Assembly: GCA_019638845.1 (NCBI GenBank) | Contig: JAHBSZ010000001.1 | Location: forward strand, 372,001-436,000 | Direction of reading: 5' to 3' | DNA from: Salinibacterium sp. | GTDB lineage: Bacteria; Actinomycetota; Actinomycetes; Actinomycetales; Microbacteriaceae | DNA length: 64,000 bases | Part shown: one piece after another, positions 53,110 through 61,448 of the stretch | Layout: each line of letters starts with the position of its first letter | Position numbering within the stretch: the stretch's first letter is position 1 | Translations under genes and position numbers: made by a program | The notes under the pieces: generated by a model | What the model saw: only the letters and a program-made list of their open reading frames with translations | Told to the model about the DNA's origin: nothing | The model's database searches: none

Positions 53110-54220
53110 GGCGCTCGAGGCCGAGGTCCGCCGGGCGCTCTCTCGGGTTATCGACCCAGAGATCCGTCGCCCCATCACCGAGTTGAACATGATCGGCGAG
53201 GTTACGGTCGAAGCGGGTGCGCTCACGGTGGCCCTCAAGCTGACGATCGTCGGGTGCCCCGCCGCAGACACTATCGAACGTGACGTTCGGGAGGCCGCGG
53301 CATCCGTTGACGGCGTGGAGAGCGTGCACGTAAACGTCTCGGTGATGTCGCCAGAGGAGCGCGCCGCACTCACCGAGAAGCTGCGCGGTGGACGCCCCAA
53401 AACCCTGCAGTTCGGACCGGACTCCCTCACGCGCATCTTCGCGATCTCCAGCGGAAAAGGGGGTGTCGGCAAGTCCACGCTCACCGCCAACCTCGGTGTC
53501 GCGCTCGCCGCCAGTGGACTGCGAGTCGGGATCGTCGACGCCGACGTGTTCGGCTTTTCGATCCCCGGACTCCTCGGTGTCGCAGGGGCGAAGCCCACCC
53601 AGGTTGACGAGATGATCCTGCCGCCGGTCGCGCACGGTGTGAAAGTGATCTCCATCGGCATGTTCGTCGAGGGCAACACTGCGGTTTCCTGGCGCGGACC
53701 GATGCTGCACCGAACGCTCCAGCAGTTTCTCACCGACGTCTACTTCGGCGATCTCGACGTGCTCCTCATCGACCTTCCGCCCGGCACCGGTGATGTCGCA
53801 ATCTCACTCGGCCAACTGCTGCCGCAGGCCGAAGTCATCGTCGTGACCACTCCACAACCGGCAGCAGCCGAAGTGGCCGAGCGCAGCGGACTCGTCGCAC
53901 GCCAGACCGGCCAGACGGTGATCGGTGTGATCGAGAACATGGCAGGGCTGGTCCAGCCGGACGGCAGTGTCCTTGACCTGTTCGGCGCGGGTGGTGGCGC
54001 GAATGCCGCGGCACGCCTGACCACACCGGAACAGCCCGTGCCGCTTCTCGCGTCCATCCCGCTCAGCCTCGCCCTGCGCGCTGGTGGCGATTCGGGAATT
54101 CCCGTGGTTTTGGGTGATCCGGATGACCCGGCAGCGGTAGCGATCGCCGCGGTCGCGCGCACCCTCGCCTCCCGTGCGCGTGGTCTGGTGGGCAAGAAGC
54201 TCGGCCTCACCGTGAGCTGA
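53087..54220 (+). CDS. Mrp/NBP35-family Fe-S cluster carrier ATPase
   Basis: A 377-residue P-loop protein. An N-terminal DUF59/MIP18-like domain (about residues 1-90) precedes the ATPase domain with the deviant Walker A SSGKGGVGKST, the DADVFGFSIPG switch and LIDLPPGTGD. It holds and transfers iron-sulphur clusters. The start is one of two adjacent ATGs inside the DUF1003 gene; the second (53090) has better spacing from GAAGG. The CxxC near the C-terminus seen in many carriers is not evident, which is common in this actinobacterial subgroup. Confidence 0.92.
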   Translation: MMTPPEAEALEAEVRRALSRVIDPEIRRPITELNMIGEVTVEAGALTVALKLTIVGCPAADTIERDVREAAASVDGVESVHVNVSVMSPEERAALTEKLRGGRPKTLQFGPDSLTRIFAISSGKGGVGKSTLTANLGVALAASGLRVGIVDADVFGFSIPGLLGVAGAKPTQVDEMILPPVAHGVKVISIGMFVEGNTAVSWRGPMLHRTLQQFLTDVYFGDLDVLLIDLPPGTGDVAISLGQLLPQAEVIVVTTPQPAAAEVAERSGLVARQTGQTVIGVIENMAGLVQPDGSVLDLFGAGGGANAAARLTTPEQPVPLLASIPLSLALRAGGDSGIPVVLGDPDDPAAVAIAAVARTLASRARGLVGKKLGLTVS

Positions 54221-54264
54221 TTCTTACGCGCCTCCACTGCATTCCGCGTGCACCCCGGTAGCGT

Positions 54265-54555
54265 ATGAGCGTGGGCACCGAGCGAAAGAAACCTTTCTGG
54301 TGGGAGTCGCGCTCACCCACCCGTTCTTTCATTCTCGGCGCAGTATTCCTCGGGGTCATCGTCGTCGCAGTCCTTGAGCCAGCGATGCGGGCCGAGCCCC
54401 TGCGCTTGGCTGGCCTCATCGCCGTCGCCGGGATCGCGGTCGCGGCTCAGTGCGCGTCGGCAATCGCCACTCTCGTCCATCGCCGCCGCGAGTCCGAGCG
54501 GGCGTCCGAGGATGCGACCGAGCCGCCTAACGCAAAACGCCCCGACTCGAACTGA
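54265..54555 (+). CDS. Small two-span membrane protein
   Basis: A 96-residue protein with two hydrophobic segments (about residues 21-40 and 47-68), a basic start (TERKKPFWWES) and a charged tail. No domain is recognised. A GTG two codons downstream is an alternative start. A hairpin overlaps its stop codon. Confidence 0.7.
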   Translation: MSVGTERKKPFWWESRSPTRSFILGAVFLGVIVVAVLEPAMRAEPLRLAGLIAVAGIAVAAQCASAIATLVHRRRESERASEDATEPPNAKRPDSN

Positions 54556-54564
54556 GCGGGGCGT
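54537..54564. terminator. Hairpin at the end of the small membrane protein gene
   Basis: ACGCCCCG and CGGGGCGT pair perfectly over 8 bases with a 12-base loop. No U-tract follows. It lies across the stop of the preceding gene and could serve transcripts arriving from both sides. Confidence 0.5.
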
Positions 54565-54604
54565 GCGTGACCGGCCGACGCAGAGCGTGGCGCGGTGGCT
54601 TCGG

Positions 54605-54715
54605 TTAGAAGCGGCGAGTGGGAATGCGGTGGTAGCCGTCGTGCGCGACTGCGCTGACGGACCCGACGATTCCCGCAACGGCCGTAGCCGTCAGGATGAG
54701 CAATGCGATTGACAT
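54605..54715 (-). CDS. 36-residue single-span membrane microprotein
   Basis: A short frame of 36 residues: MSIALLILTATAVAGI then VGSVSAVAHDGYHRIPTR, ending RF. It has one hydrophobic segment followed by a DGYHR-type polar tail. This is the layout of a small conserved actinobacterial membrane protein family that I recall from Microbacteriaceae. AGGGAT lies just upstream of the ATG. It is divergent from the LysR regulator gene. Function is unknown. It is too short for usual gene callers. Confidence 0.55.
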   Translation of the reverse strand: MSIALLILTATAVAGIVGSVSAVAHDGYHRIPTRRF

Positions 54716-54740
54716 ATCCCTATTGTCGTCGGCGTCAACC

Positions 54741-54787
54741 TTGTAGAACAAGAACATAATACTTACGTAACAATGTAGTCTAACTTA
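54741..54787. promoter_or_regulatory. AT-rich divergent promoter with palindromes upstream of the LysR gene
   Basis: This 47-base stretch is far more AT-rich than its surroundings. It contains TTGT-AGA-ACAA at 54741-54751 and the perfect palindrome TTACGTAA at 54763-54770, both within 50 bases of the LysR start. LysR proteins usually bind such sites next to their own gene. Confidence 0.45.
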
Positions 54788-55705
54788 ATGGATATTCGTC
54801 GCCTTGAGCTCCTTCGAGAGCTTGCCGACCGGGGCAGTATTACGGCGGTCGCGCAGGCCACGAGGCGCACGGCATCCGCGGTCTCCCAGCAGCTCAAGAT
54901 CCTCGAGCGGGAGGCCGGCGTACCCCTGACCGAACGCTCCGGCCGGGGGGTCGCGCTCACCTCCGCGGGGCGCGCCCTCGCCCGTACAGCAACCGATGTG
55001 GCCACAGCGATCGAGCGTGCAGAGGCCCTCTGGGAGGACTTCCGATCGCAGCCGCTCGGTGAAGTCACTCTCACGATCTTCCCCACCGGCGGCCAGATGC
55101 TGCTACCGGGTCTACTCTCCGCGATTGACGGCATGGCGGGCCTCACGCTGCACGCGAACGATCTCGACTCGCACGTGACCGAGGTCGCCGACCTCACGGC
55201 CGACTTCGACATCGTGGTCGCCGACTCCCCGGGGGTGCGCCCCAGTTGGGCCAAACGCGGGCTCACCGTCGTCCCCCTCATGCGGGAGCCGCTCGACATC
55301 GCTCTCCCGGAAGGACACTACCTCGGTGACCGTACCGTACTCACTCCAGCCGACCTCATTGACGAAGCATGGATCGGCACCCCGCGTGACCTGCCGTTCG
55401 ACAAGATCCTGCGCAGCGTCGAAGCGGTCAACGGACTGCCCGCCAACATCGTGCAGCGTCTTGCCGACAACGGCGTCGTGGAATCGCTCGTCGCCGCCGG
55501 CCACGGCATCGCTATCCTCCCGCGCTATACGACGCGTGACCGGGAGAACGGACTCATCACGCGACCACTTCAGGGCGTCCGCGCGTCGCGACTTATCTCG
55601 GCGATCTTGCGCCCAGACCGGGCCGAACGTCCCTCGGTGCGCGTGGTGATCGAAGCGCTGCGTGCCGAAGCTGAGCGATTCGAAGACGCCCACCAGACCA
55701 GCTAG
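54788..55705 (+). CDS. LysR-family transcriptional regulator
   Basis: A 305-residue LysR protein. Its helix-turn-helix (RGSITAVAQATRRTASAVSQQLKIL, about residues 16-40, written here in part) is followed by the effector-binding domain with FPTGGQMLLPGLL. It ends in a 4-base overlap with the convergent PLP-enzyme gene. The AT-rich region upstream suggests autoregulation. Its targets are probably the neighbouring PLP enzyme, MFS and aldehyde dehydrogenase genes. Confidence 0.92.
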   Translation: MDIRRLELLRELADRGSITAVAQATRRTASAVSQQLKILEREAGVPLTERSGRGVALTSAGRALARTATDVATAIERAEALWEDFRSQPLGEVTLTIFPTGGQMLLPGLLSAIDGMAGLTLHANDLDSHVTEVADLTADFDIVVADSPGVRPSWAKRGLTVVPLMREPLDIALPEGHYLGDRTVLTPADLIDEAWIGTPRDLPFDKILRSVEAVNGLPANIVQRLADNGVVESLVAAGHGIAILPRYTTRDRENGLITRPLQGVRASRLISAILRPDRAERPSVRVVIEALRAEAERFEDAHQTS

Positions 55706-57174
55706 CGCGGCTCCACCACTCGCGCGACCAGTTCCGTGAGTAGCCGCTCCGTTAGCGGGGCCGGCAGCGCCGCTACGAGCGCAAGGAACGGCGCCATGCG
55801 ATCCGGCAATCCACCCGCGTCCGACGACTCCAGCCCGATTCCCGCGAGAATCGCGAACGCCGTCGCCGAGTCCAGCGGTGGTGCATCCGGTGACGACAGG
55901 CTGGCGACGAGGTCATGGGGAAGTGCTCCAAAGACGTCGGCGGGGGCCACGCCAGGCACGCCCCGCATCTCGTCGGCCGCCGTGACCAGAGCTCCGGAAA
56001 GGTCGGCGAGCACCCCCTCCGTCACCGGAGTGATGGTGAGGTGGGTGGTGGGTGGGAGCTGGGTTCCGTCCGATTGGACGAGACCCGGCTGAAGTTGCAG
56101 GAGCCACCCGTGTGCGCGCACTTGGTCCGCCCAGTGGTGCGGGTCGACCTGACGGTGTGCGGGGGCCGTGGCATCCGTCGCAACCGCGATGAGTGGGCCC
56201 ACCGGCGTACCCACCACCCTGAGACCCTCGATCGAGTCGATGAGCGAGATCAGCGCGACGGTCGATCGTTCGCACGACGCTGCAAGCTCGGCGAGGCCCG
56301 ACCGGCCGAGCGCGTGGGTGATTGCCCAACCCGCCGCGAGGGCACCTGCCGATTTTGACCCGAGCATTGTCGGGTTGACCACCGGGTATCCCGGCCACCG
56401 CGTGGTGGCGAAGAACTGCGCCCGCTGGCGGTCACGACCGCGCTGGAGCAGCACCGACACTCCCTTTGGCGCGTAGCCGAACTTGTGCAGGTCGGCGCTG
56501 ATGCTCGTGACCCCCGGCACGCGGAAGTCCCACGGCTCGAGCCCTGGCCAGAACGGCAGCACCCAGCCGCCGATGCAGGCATCGACGTGGCAAGGAATTC
56601 CCCACTCTGCGGCGGCCGCGGCGACGGCTTCGATCGGGTCGAGGGCAGCGTGTGGGTAACTCGGTGCTGAGACGACGACGAGTGCAACGTCTGGCCCGAG
56701 GCGCGCGATGAGCGTGGCGGCATCGACCCGACCGTCCTGTTCGACGGGGACCAAGTCGAGATCGAGGCCGAAGTAGTGCGCAGCCTTCTGAAACGCGGCA
56801 TGCGCGGTCACGGGGGCAACGAGTCGAGGTCGCCCTGAACCCGACCACAGGTCGCGAGCGGTCTTCACCGCAAGCAGGCAGCTCTCGGTTCCGCCCGTCG
56901 TCACGCTGCCGACGACATCATCATCGCCGCCCAGCAGGTCACGTGCGAAACCGACGACTTCACCCTCCATGACGGCCACCGAAGTGAACGTCGTGGGGTC
57001 GAGCCCGTTTACCGGCTGCACGACTCGTATCGCCGCGGCGGCGAGTTCATCGAGCTCGGCGAGCCCGGAGTCGTACACGTAGGAGAGCACGTGCCCGCCG
57101 TGGGTGGGTGCGTCGGCGGCACGCAAGGCGTCTAGCCTCGCGAGAATGTCTGCCGGTTGCTCAACGAACTGCAT
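55702..57174 (-). CDS. PLP-dependent lyase/decarboxylase (sphingosine-phosphate-lyase/group II decarboxylase-like)
   Basis: A 490-residue fold-type I PLP enzyme. SVTTGGTESCLLAV holds the phosphate loop, HVDACIGGW the PLP-pairing aspartate and SADLHKFGYAPKG the Schiff-base lysine. It is unlike the decarboxylase at 6133 in these motifs and closer to sphingosine-1-phosphate lyase or tyrosine/aspartate decarboxylase-like groups. The C-terminal 100 residues form a separate helical region. It is followed upstream by a coupled MFS transporter (14-base overlap). The substrate is unknown. Confidence 0.83.
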   Translation of the reverse strand: MQFVEQPADILARLDALRAADAPTHGGHVLSYVYDSGLAELDELAAAAIRVVQPVNGLDPTTFTSVAVMEGEVVGFARDLLGGDDDVVGSVTTGGTESCLLAVKTARDLWSGSGRPRLVAPVTAHAAFQKAAHYFGLDLDLVPVEQDGRVDAATLIARLGPDVALVVVSAPSYPHAALDPIEAVAAAAAEWGIPCHVDACIGGWVLPFWPGLEPWDFRVPGVTSISADLHKFGYAPKGVSVLLQRGRDRQRAQFFATTRWPGYPVVNPTMLGSKSAGALAAGWAITHALGRSGLAELAASCERSTVALISLIDSIEGLRVVGTPVGPLIAVATDATAPAHRQVDPHHWADQVRAHGWLLQLQPGLVQSDGTQLPPTTHLTITPVTEGVLADLSGALVTAADEMRGVPGVAPADVFGALPHDLVASLSSPDAPPLDSATAFAILAGIGLESSDAGGLPDRMAPFLALVAALPAPLTERLLTELVARVVEPR

Positions 57175-58492
57175 CGATGTCTGCCTTCCGGAGGGGGTAA
57201 CGCGAGAATGTGATGAGCGAGAGCAGGATGATCAGCGCGGGTACGGCGCTGAAGCTCAGGGCGATACCCATGATCGCCGAGGCCGGCTGGGTGACGGCCA
57301 CTCCCCCGACCGACTCGATGTAGCCGGATGCCCCGAGCACGATGCCTAGGACGGTGGTGCCGAGCGCGATGCCCGTGGTCTCCCCCGCCGTCCAGACACC
57401 GCCGAACGAACCCGCAGCACCTGTGCCGTGCCGGTCAGCATCGTGGGAGATCACGTCGGGCAGCATCGACAACGGAAGCGACTGCATTCCTGCATAGCCG
57501 ATCCCAGCGAGCGCGATAGGACCGTAGACCCACTGGCCGGGCAACCACACGAGCGCGACCATCGACAGCGCGGCGACACCGAAGAGCACGGAGGCGATCA
57601 CGAACGTACGCTCCTTGCCGATGCGACGGGAGATGATCGCCCACACCGGCGCGAAGAGGATCGCCGGCGCGACGAGCGAGACGAAGATGAACGTGACCCC
57701 GTCGGCGCCGATCACCCATTTGGCCAGATACACGGCACCGGCGAGCATGATTCCGGTGGCGAGGCCCTGAAGCAGAAAGGTGGCAAGCAGCGCGCGGAAC
57801 GGCTTGCTTCGGCGCAGGGCAGCGAACCCCGCACGATAGTTGTCGAGAATCGAGACCGGCTCGACGGCGCTGAGCTCGCGTCGCTTCGCCACGAACGAGG
57901 AGATGAACAACCCCGCACCGATCACGAGACCCGCGACGATCGCCATGACGAGGTAACCCGTGTACGCGTCAGTGAAGGCATTCTTGATCTCGGGAGCGCC
58001 AGCACCGAACAACAGGATCGCGAGGGTGAGCACGACCACGCGCGCCGAGATGAGTTTCGTGCGTGCATGGTACTCGCCCGTGAGTTCGGCCGGCAGTGCG
58101 ATGTAGGGCACCTGGAAGAGTGAGAAGGCAGTCGCCGTGATGAGGAACGCGAGAAGCACCCACACGCCGGAGGCAACCGGTCCGATCCCCGCGGGAACCG
58201 CGAAGGTGAGCACGAAGAACACGGGAAGCGCGAGCGCCCCGAGAATCATCGCGGGGCGACGCGAGCCGCGCACTGCGAGGCTCCGGTCGCTGCGCGCGCC
58301 GATGACCGGATCGATGATCACGTCCCACACCTTGGCCACGGTGATGAGAGCACCCGCCGCCGCGGCCGCGATGCCGAGGGTGTCCGTCATGTACGCCAGT
58401 AAGACGAGGCCGGGAAGGGTTCCGAACCCTCCGGTGCCGACCGATCCGATGGCGTATGTTGCGATGGTCTTCCGAGTGAGAACGCTCTCCAT
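57161..58492 (-). CDS. MFS transporter of the GPH/MelB-like type
   Basis: A 443-residue transporter with about 12 hydrophobic segments. The loop GARSDRSLAVRGSRRP (near residues 65-80) resembles the D-R-RG-RRP motif of the glycoside-pentoside-hexuronide (MFS_2) group. The ATG at 58492 is used, as earlier codons overlap the divergent dehydrogenase gene. It is coupled to the PLP enzyme gene by a 14-base overlap and probably imports its substrate. Confidence 0.87.
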   Translation of the reverse strand: MESVLTRKTIATYAIGSVGTGGFGTLPGLVLLAYMTDTLGIAAAAAGALITVAKVWDVIIDPVIGARSDRSLAVRGSRRPAMILGALALPVFFVLTFAVPAGIGPVASGVWVLLAFLITATAFSLFQVPYIALPAELTGEYHARTKLISARVVVLTLAILLFGAGAPEIKNAFTDAYTGYLVMAIVAGLVIGAGLFISSFVAKRRELSAVEPVSILDNYRAGFAALRRSKPFRALLATFLLQGLATGIMLAGAVYLAKWVIGADGVTFIFVSLVAPAILFAPVWAIISRRIGKERTFVIASVLFGVAALSMVALVWLPGQWVYGPIALAGIGYAGMQSLPLSMLPDVISHDADRHGTGAAGSFGGVWTAGETTGIALGTTVLGIVLGASGYIESVGGVAVTQPASAIMGIALSFSAVPALIILLSLITFSRYPLRKADIDAVR

Positions 58493-58533
58493 TTTCAGAG
58501 TGTATCGATAGCGCGCGGCGTAAACTCGCGTCC

Positions 58534-60084
58534 ATGGCAGCATTGACGCTCACCCAGCCCCTCGTTAGCGATCTCGTCGGTGATCTCACCGCGACGAGTG
58601 GCGTCACCGCACCGGTGATCGCCCCCTTCACGGGAGAGCTGTTGCACGAGCTGCCGACCTCCACGGAAAGCGATGTTGCGGATGCCGCCGCCGCCGCCCG
58701 CATTGCCCAGAAGTCGTGGCGCGAGGCAGGCTTCGCCCATCGCAAAGCCGTACTCCTGAAGGCCCACGACCTCCTGCTCGAGCGCCGAGAGGACATTCTC
58801 GACATCCTGCAGACCGAGAATGGCAAGACGCGCGGTCACGCCTTCGAGGAGTTCGCGCAGGCCGTGCAGGCCACTCGCTACTACGCCGTGGTCGCGCGGC
58901 GAGTCCTGCGCACCCGCGGACGTCGTGCGGGCGTTCCGGTCATGTTGCGGGCCAGCGTGGACTACAAGCCCAAGGGCGTCATCGGAGTGATCACGCCGTG
59001 GAACTTCCCCATCGCTCTCGGGATCATGGACATTGCGCCCGCGCTCGCGGCAGGGAATGCGGTAGTGCAAAAGGCCGACAACCAGGGGGCGCTCTCGATT
59101 CTCGCCTCGCGTCGCGCATTCATCGACGCCGGAGTTCCCGCCGCCCTGTGGGCAGTGGTCACCGGCCCCGGGGCGACCGTCGGCAATGCGGTTGTCGACA
59201 ACGCCGACTATGTGGCATTCACGGGGTCGAGCGCCACCGGTACGAAGGTGGGTGAACGTGCGATGTCGACACTCACGGGCGCCTCCCTCGAGCTCGGCGG
59301 CAAGAACCCGCTCATCGTCCTCGATGACGTCAAGCCCTCGGCCGTCGCATCCAGTGTCGCGTGCGCGGTGTTCTCGGGAGCGGGCCAAGTGTGCGTCTCC
59401 ATCGAACGCATCTATGTTCAGCGCTCTGTCGCCACAGCCTTCACCGCGGCATTCGTCGACTACACGAAGTCGATGAAGCAAGGTGCAGCTCTCGATTTCA
59501 CCACCGACGTCGGCTCGCTCACGAGTGAAGCACAGCTCAAGCGCGTTCAGGCCCATGTCGACGATGCGGTCAGCAAGGGGGCGACGATTCTCGCGGGCGG
59601 CAAGGCGCGCCCCGATCTCGGTCCGTACTTCTTCGAACCTACGATCCTCAGCGGTGTCACCTCCGAAATGGAATGTTTCGCTGTCGAGACGTTTGGTCCA
59701 CTCGTCGCGATCGAGATAGTCGACACCGAGGGTGAGGCAATCGCCGCCGCGAACGCCAGCGACTTCGGACTCAATGCGTCAGTGTTCAGCGGTTCGCTCG
59801 TCCGTGCCCGACGCGTCGCCGACCAACTCGATGCGGGTAGCGTCAATATCAACGACGGTTACCGTGCCACCTTCGGAACCATCGATGCACCGCAGGGTGG
59901 CATGAAGCGTTCCGGCCTCGGGCGCCGTAACGGCGTCGAAGGAATCCTGCGCTACGTCGACACGCGGACGGTCGCAGAGAACACCGGACTCATGTCACTG
60001 CCGCGCACAGGTGCGGAGTGGGCGAAGATGGCGGGCCTGCTCATCATGTTGCTCAAAACCATGAAGGCCCTGCGACTGCGCTAG
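58534..60084 (+). CDS. Succinate-semialdehyde dehydrogenase-like aldehyde dehydrogenase
   Basis: A 516-residue aldehyde dehydrogenase of the GabD2-like actinobacterial type. TPWNFPIALG, AFTGSSATGT, LELGGKNP and the cysteine in GAGQVCVSIE are all present. A hydrophobic C-terminal tail (AGLLIMLLKTMKALRLR) is unusual for the family and could let it touch the membrane. It is divergent from the MFS/PLP pair and may oxidise the aldehyde they generate. Confidence 0.87.
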   Translation: MAALTLTQPLVSDLVGDLTATSGVTAPVIAPFTGELLHELPTSTESDVADAAAAARIAQKSWREAGFAHRKAVLLKAHDLLLERREDILDILQTENGKTRGHAFEEFAQAVQATRYYAVVARRVLRTRGRRAGVPVMLRASVDYKPKGVIGVITPWNFPIALGIMDIAPALAAGNAVVQKADNQGALSILASRRAFIDAGVPAALWAVVTGPGATVGNAVVDNADYVAFTGSSATGTKVGERAMSTLTGASLELGGKNPLIVLDDVKPSAVASSVACAVFSGAGQVCVSIERIYVQRSVATAFTAAFVDYTKSMKQGAALDFTTDVGSLTSEAQLKRVQAHVDDAVSKGATILAGGKARPDLGPYFFEPTILSGVTSEMECFAVETFGPLVAIEIVDTEGEAIAAANASDFGLNASVFSGSLVRARRVADQLDAGSVNINDGYRATFGTIDAPQGGMKRSGLGRRNGVEGILRYVDTRTVAENTGLMSLPRTGAEWAKMAGLLIMLLKTMKALRLR

Positions 60085-60106
60085 GTGTCGCGATCCGTGT
60101 CTGCCG

Positions 60107-60466
60107 TTAGGTTGCTTCGGAGTCGAACGGTGCGGGCTTGCCCTCTTTCAGGAAGCGTTGTCGCTGTGCGTACGCCGACTCGTGCACCGGCTTGATCGTG
60201 GGTTCCGGCTCGTCGTCAATGAGCGCCTCGCGGATGATGCGGCGCGGATCATACTGGCGAGGATCGAGTTTCTTCCAGTCGATGTCGTCGAAGTCTGGGC
60301 CCATCTCCTCCCGCATGCGTTCCTTGGCTCCGTTAGCCATGGTCCGCAGCGATTTCACGAGTCTGGCGAGCTGCGATGCGTAGTACGGAAGGCGTTCGGG
60401 TCCGAGCAGGAAGACGGCGATGATCCCAATGATCAGGAGCTTGTCGAACGTCAGGCCAAAGGACAC
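60107..60466 (-). CDS. tatB: Sec-independent (Tat) translocase protein TatB
   Basis: A 119-residue protein with the diagnostic N-terminal segment (LIIGIIAVFLLGPERLP) followed by an amphipathic helix (ARLVKSLRTMANGAKERM) and an acidic-basic tail. The LGPERLP motif is that of TatB/TatA. The GTG at 60466 is used because an earlier frame would read through the divergent methyltransferase promoter. It acts with TatC to export folded proteins. Confidence 0.9.
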   Translation of the reverse strand: MSFGLTFDKLLIIGIIAVFLLGPERLPYYASQLARLVKSLRTMANGAKERMREEMGPDFDDIDWKKLDPRQYDPRRIIREALIDDEPEPTIKPVHESAYAQRQRFLKEGKPAPFDSEAT

Positions 60467-60514
60467 TCGCTCAGGATACCCGTCAGACCCGGTGCTCCCG
60501 CCTAGAGTTGCGTC

Positions 60515-61147
60515 GTGCCAGACAAGCTGTTGAGTGGGAAGTTCGCCGAAGAGTTCATCGTCGAGCGTCCCGACATCGCGCTGATGCGCCAACACTCACT
60601 CGAAGTGGGCGTCGATCCGATCATCCCCGCGATGGGCGCTCAACTTGCTGTGCTCGCAGCCGCGACGCGGCCCACGAACATCATTGAAGTGGGTACCGGT
60701 CTCGGCGTGAGCGGGCTGTGGCTGCTGAGCGGTGCACCGGAGGCGGTGCTTACCACCATCGATTCCGAGCTGGATTACCAGACCGTCGCTCGAAAAGGGT
60801 TCGCGGATGCCGGTCTGCCAGCTAACCGCATCCGACTCATCGGTGGCCGGGCCGAGGATGTCTTGCCGCGCATGAACGAGTCGAGCTACGACTTGGTCTT
60901 CATCGACGGCGACCCCGCGAACGTCATCGAATATGTCGAGCACGGCTTGCGGCTCGCTCGGCGAGGCGGCACCGTCACTGTCGCCCACGCACTGTGGCGC
61001 GGGCGAGTAGCTGATCCGGCGGCGCGTGATGACACGGTCGCCGGTTTCAGGATGCTCTTGAAGGAGATCGCGAGTTCCGACGCCGTGCTCACGGCGTTGT
61101 CACCGGTAGGAGACGGACTCCTGCAGATGACGAAACTGACTGATTAG
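60515..61147 (+). CDS. O-methyltransferase family 3 (SAM-dependent)
   Basis: A 210-residue methyltransferase. The SAM loop EVGTGLGVSGLW (about residues 64-75), the second acidic residue in TIDSE and the FIDGDPAN metal/substrate strand are visible. This is the catechol O-methyltransferase-like family; actinobacterial members beside tatB are common and of unknown substrate. The start is GTG. Confidence 0.9.
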   Translation: MPDKLLSGKFAEEFIVERPDIALMRQHSLEVGVDPIIPAMGAQLAVLAAATRPTNIIEVGTGLGVSGLWLLSGAPEAVLTTIDSELDYQTVARKGFADAGLPANRIRLIGGRAEDVLPRMNESSYDLVFIDGDPANVIEYVEHGLRLARRGGTVTVAHALWRGRVADPAARDDTVAGFRMLLKEIASSDAVLTALSPVGDGLLQMTKLTD

Positions 61148-61189
61148 ATGACTGCCTGGCTCACTGCGGCCAGGCTAGGTAAGGTCGCG

Positions 61190-61363
61190 CTACGCGGTCG
61201 AAACAACTCCCGCGAGGGCATCGTGCAACTCTTTTGCCTCGGCATCGTTGACCGACACTACGAGACGTCCGCCACCTTCGAGAGGTACGCGGACGACAAT
61301 GAGGCGACCTTCCTTGACAGCCTCCATCGGCCCGTCACCGGTCCTCGGCTTCATGGCTGCCAT
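61190..61363 (-). CDS. DUF3117-family small protein
   Basis: A 57-residue protein beginning MAAMKPRTGDGPMEAVKEGR and containing RVPLEGGGRLVVSV, the hallmark of the DUF3117 family of actinobacteria. AAAGGGGA precedes the ATG at 61363. Function is unknown. Its high conservation marks the genome as actinobacterial. Confidence 0.93.
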   Translation of the reverse strand: MAAMKPRTGDGPMEAVKEGRLIVVRVPLEGGGRLVVSVNDAEAKELHDALAGVVSTA

Positions 61364-61448
61364 GGGTGTTCCCCTTTCACACGGATACATCTCCTATTAT
61401 CGTGCATCCGCGGTGGATCGGGAAAACGCGCCATAACCCCCGCACTCG

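Noticed and set aside
52669..53733. Minus-strand open frame opposite DUF1003 and mrp
   Set aside because: It spans two real genes on the other strand, is Ser/Arg-rich without motifs, and has no promoter context.
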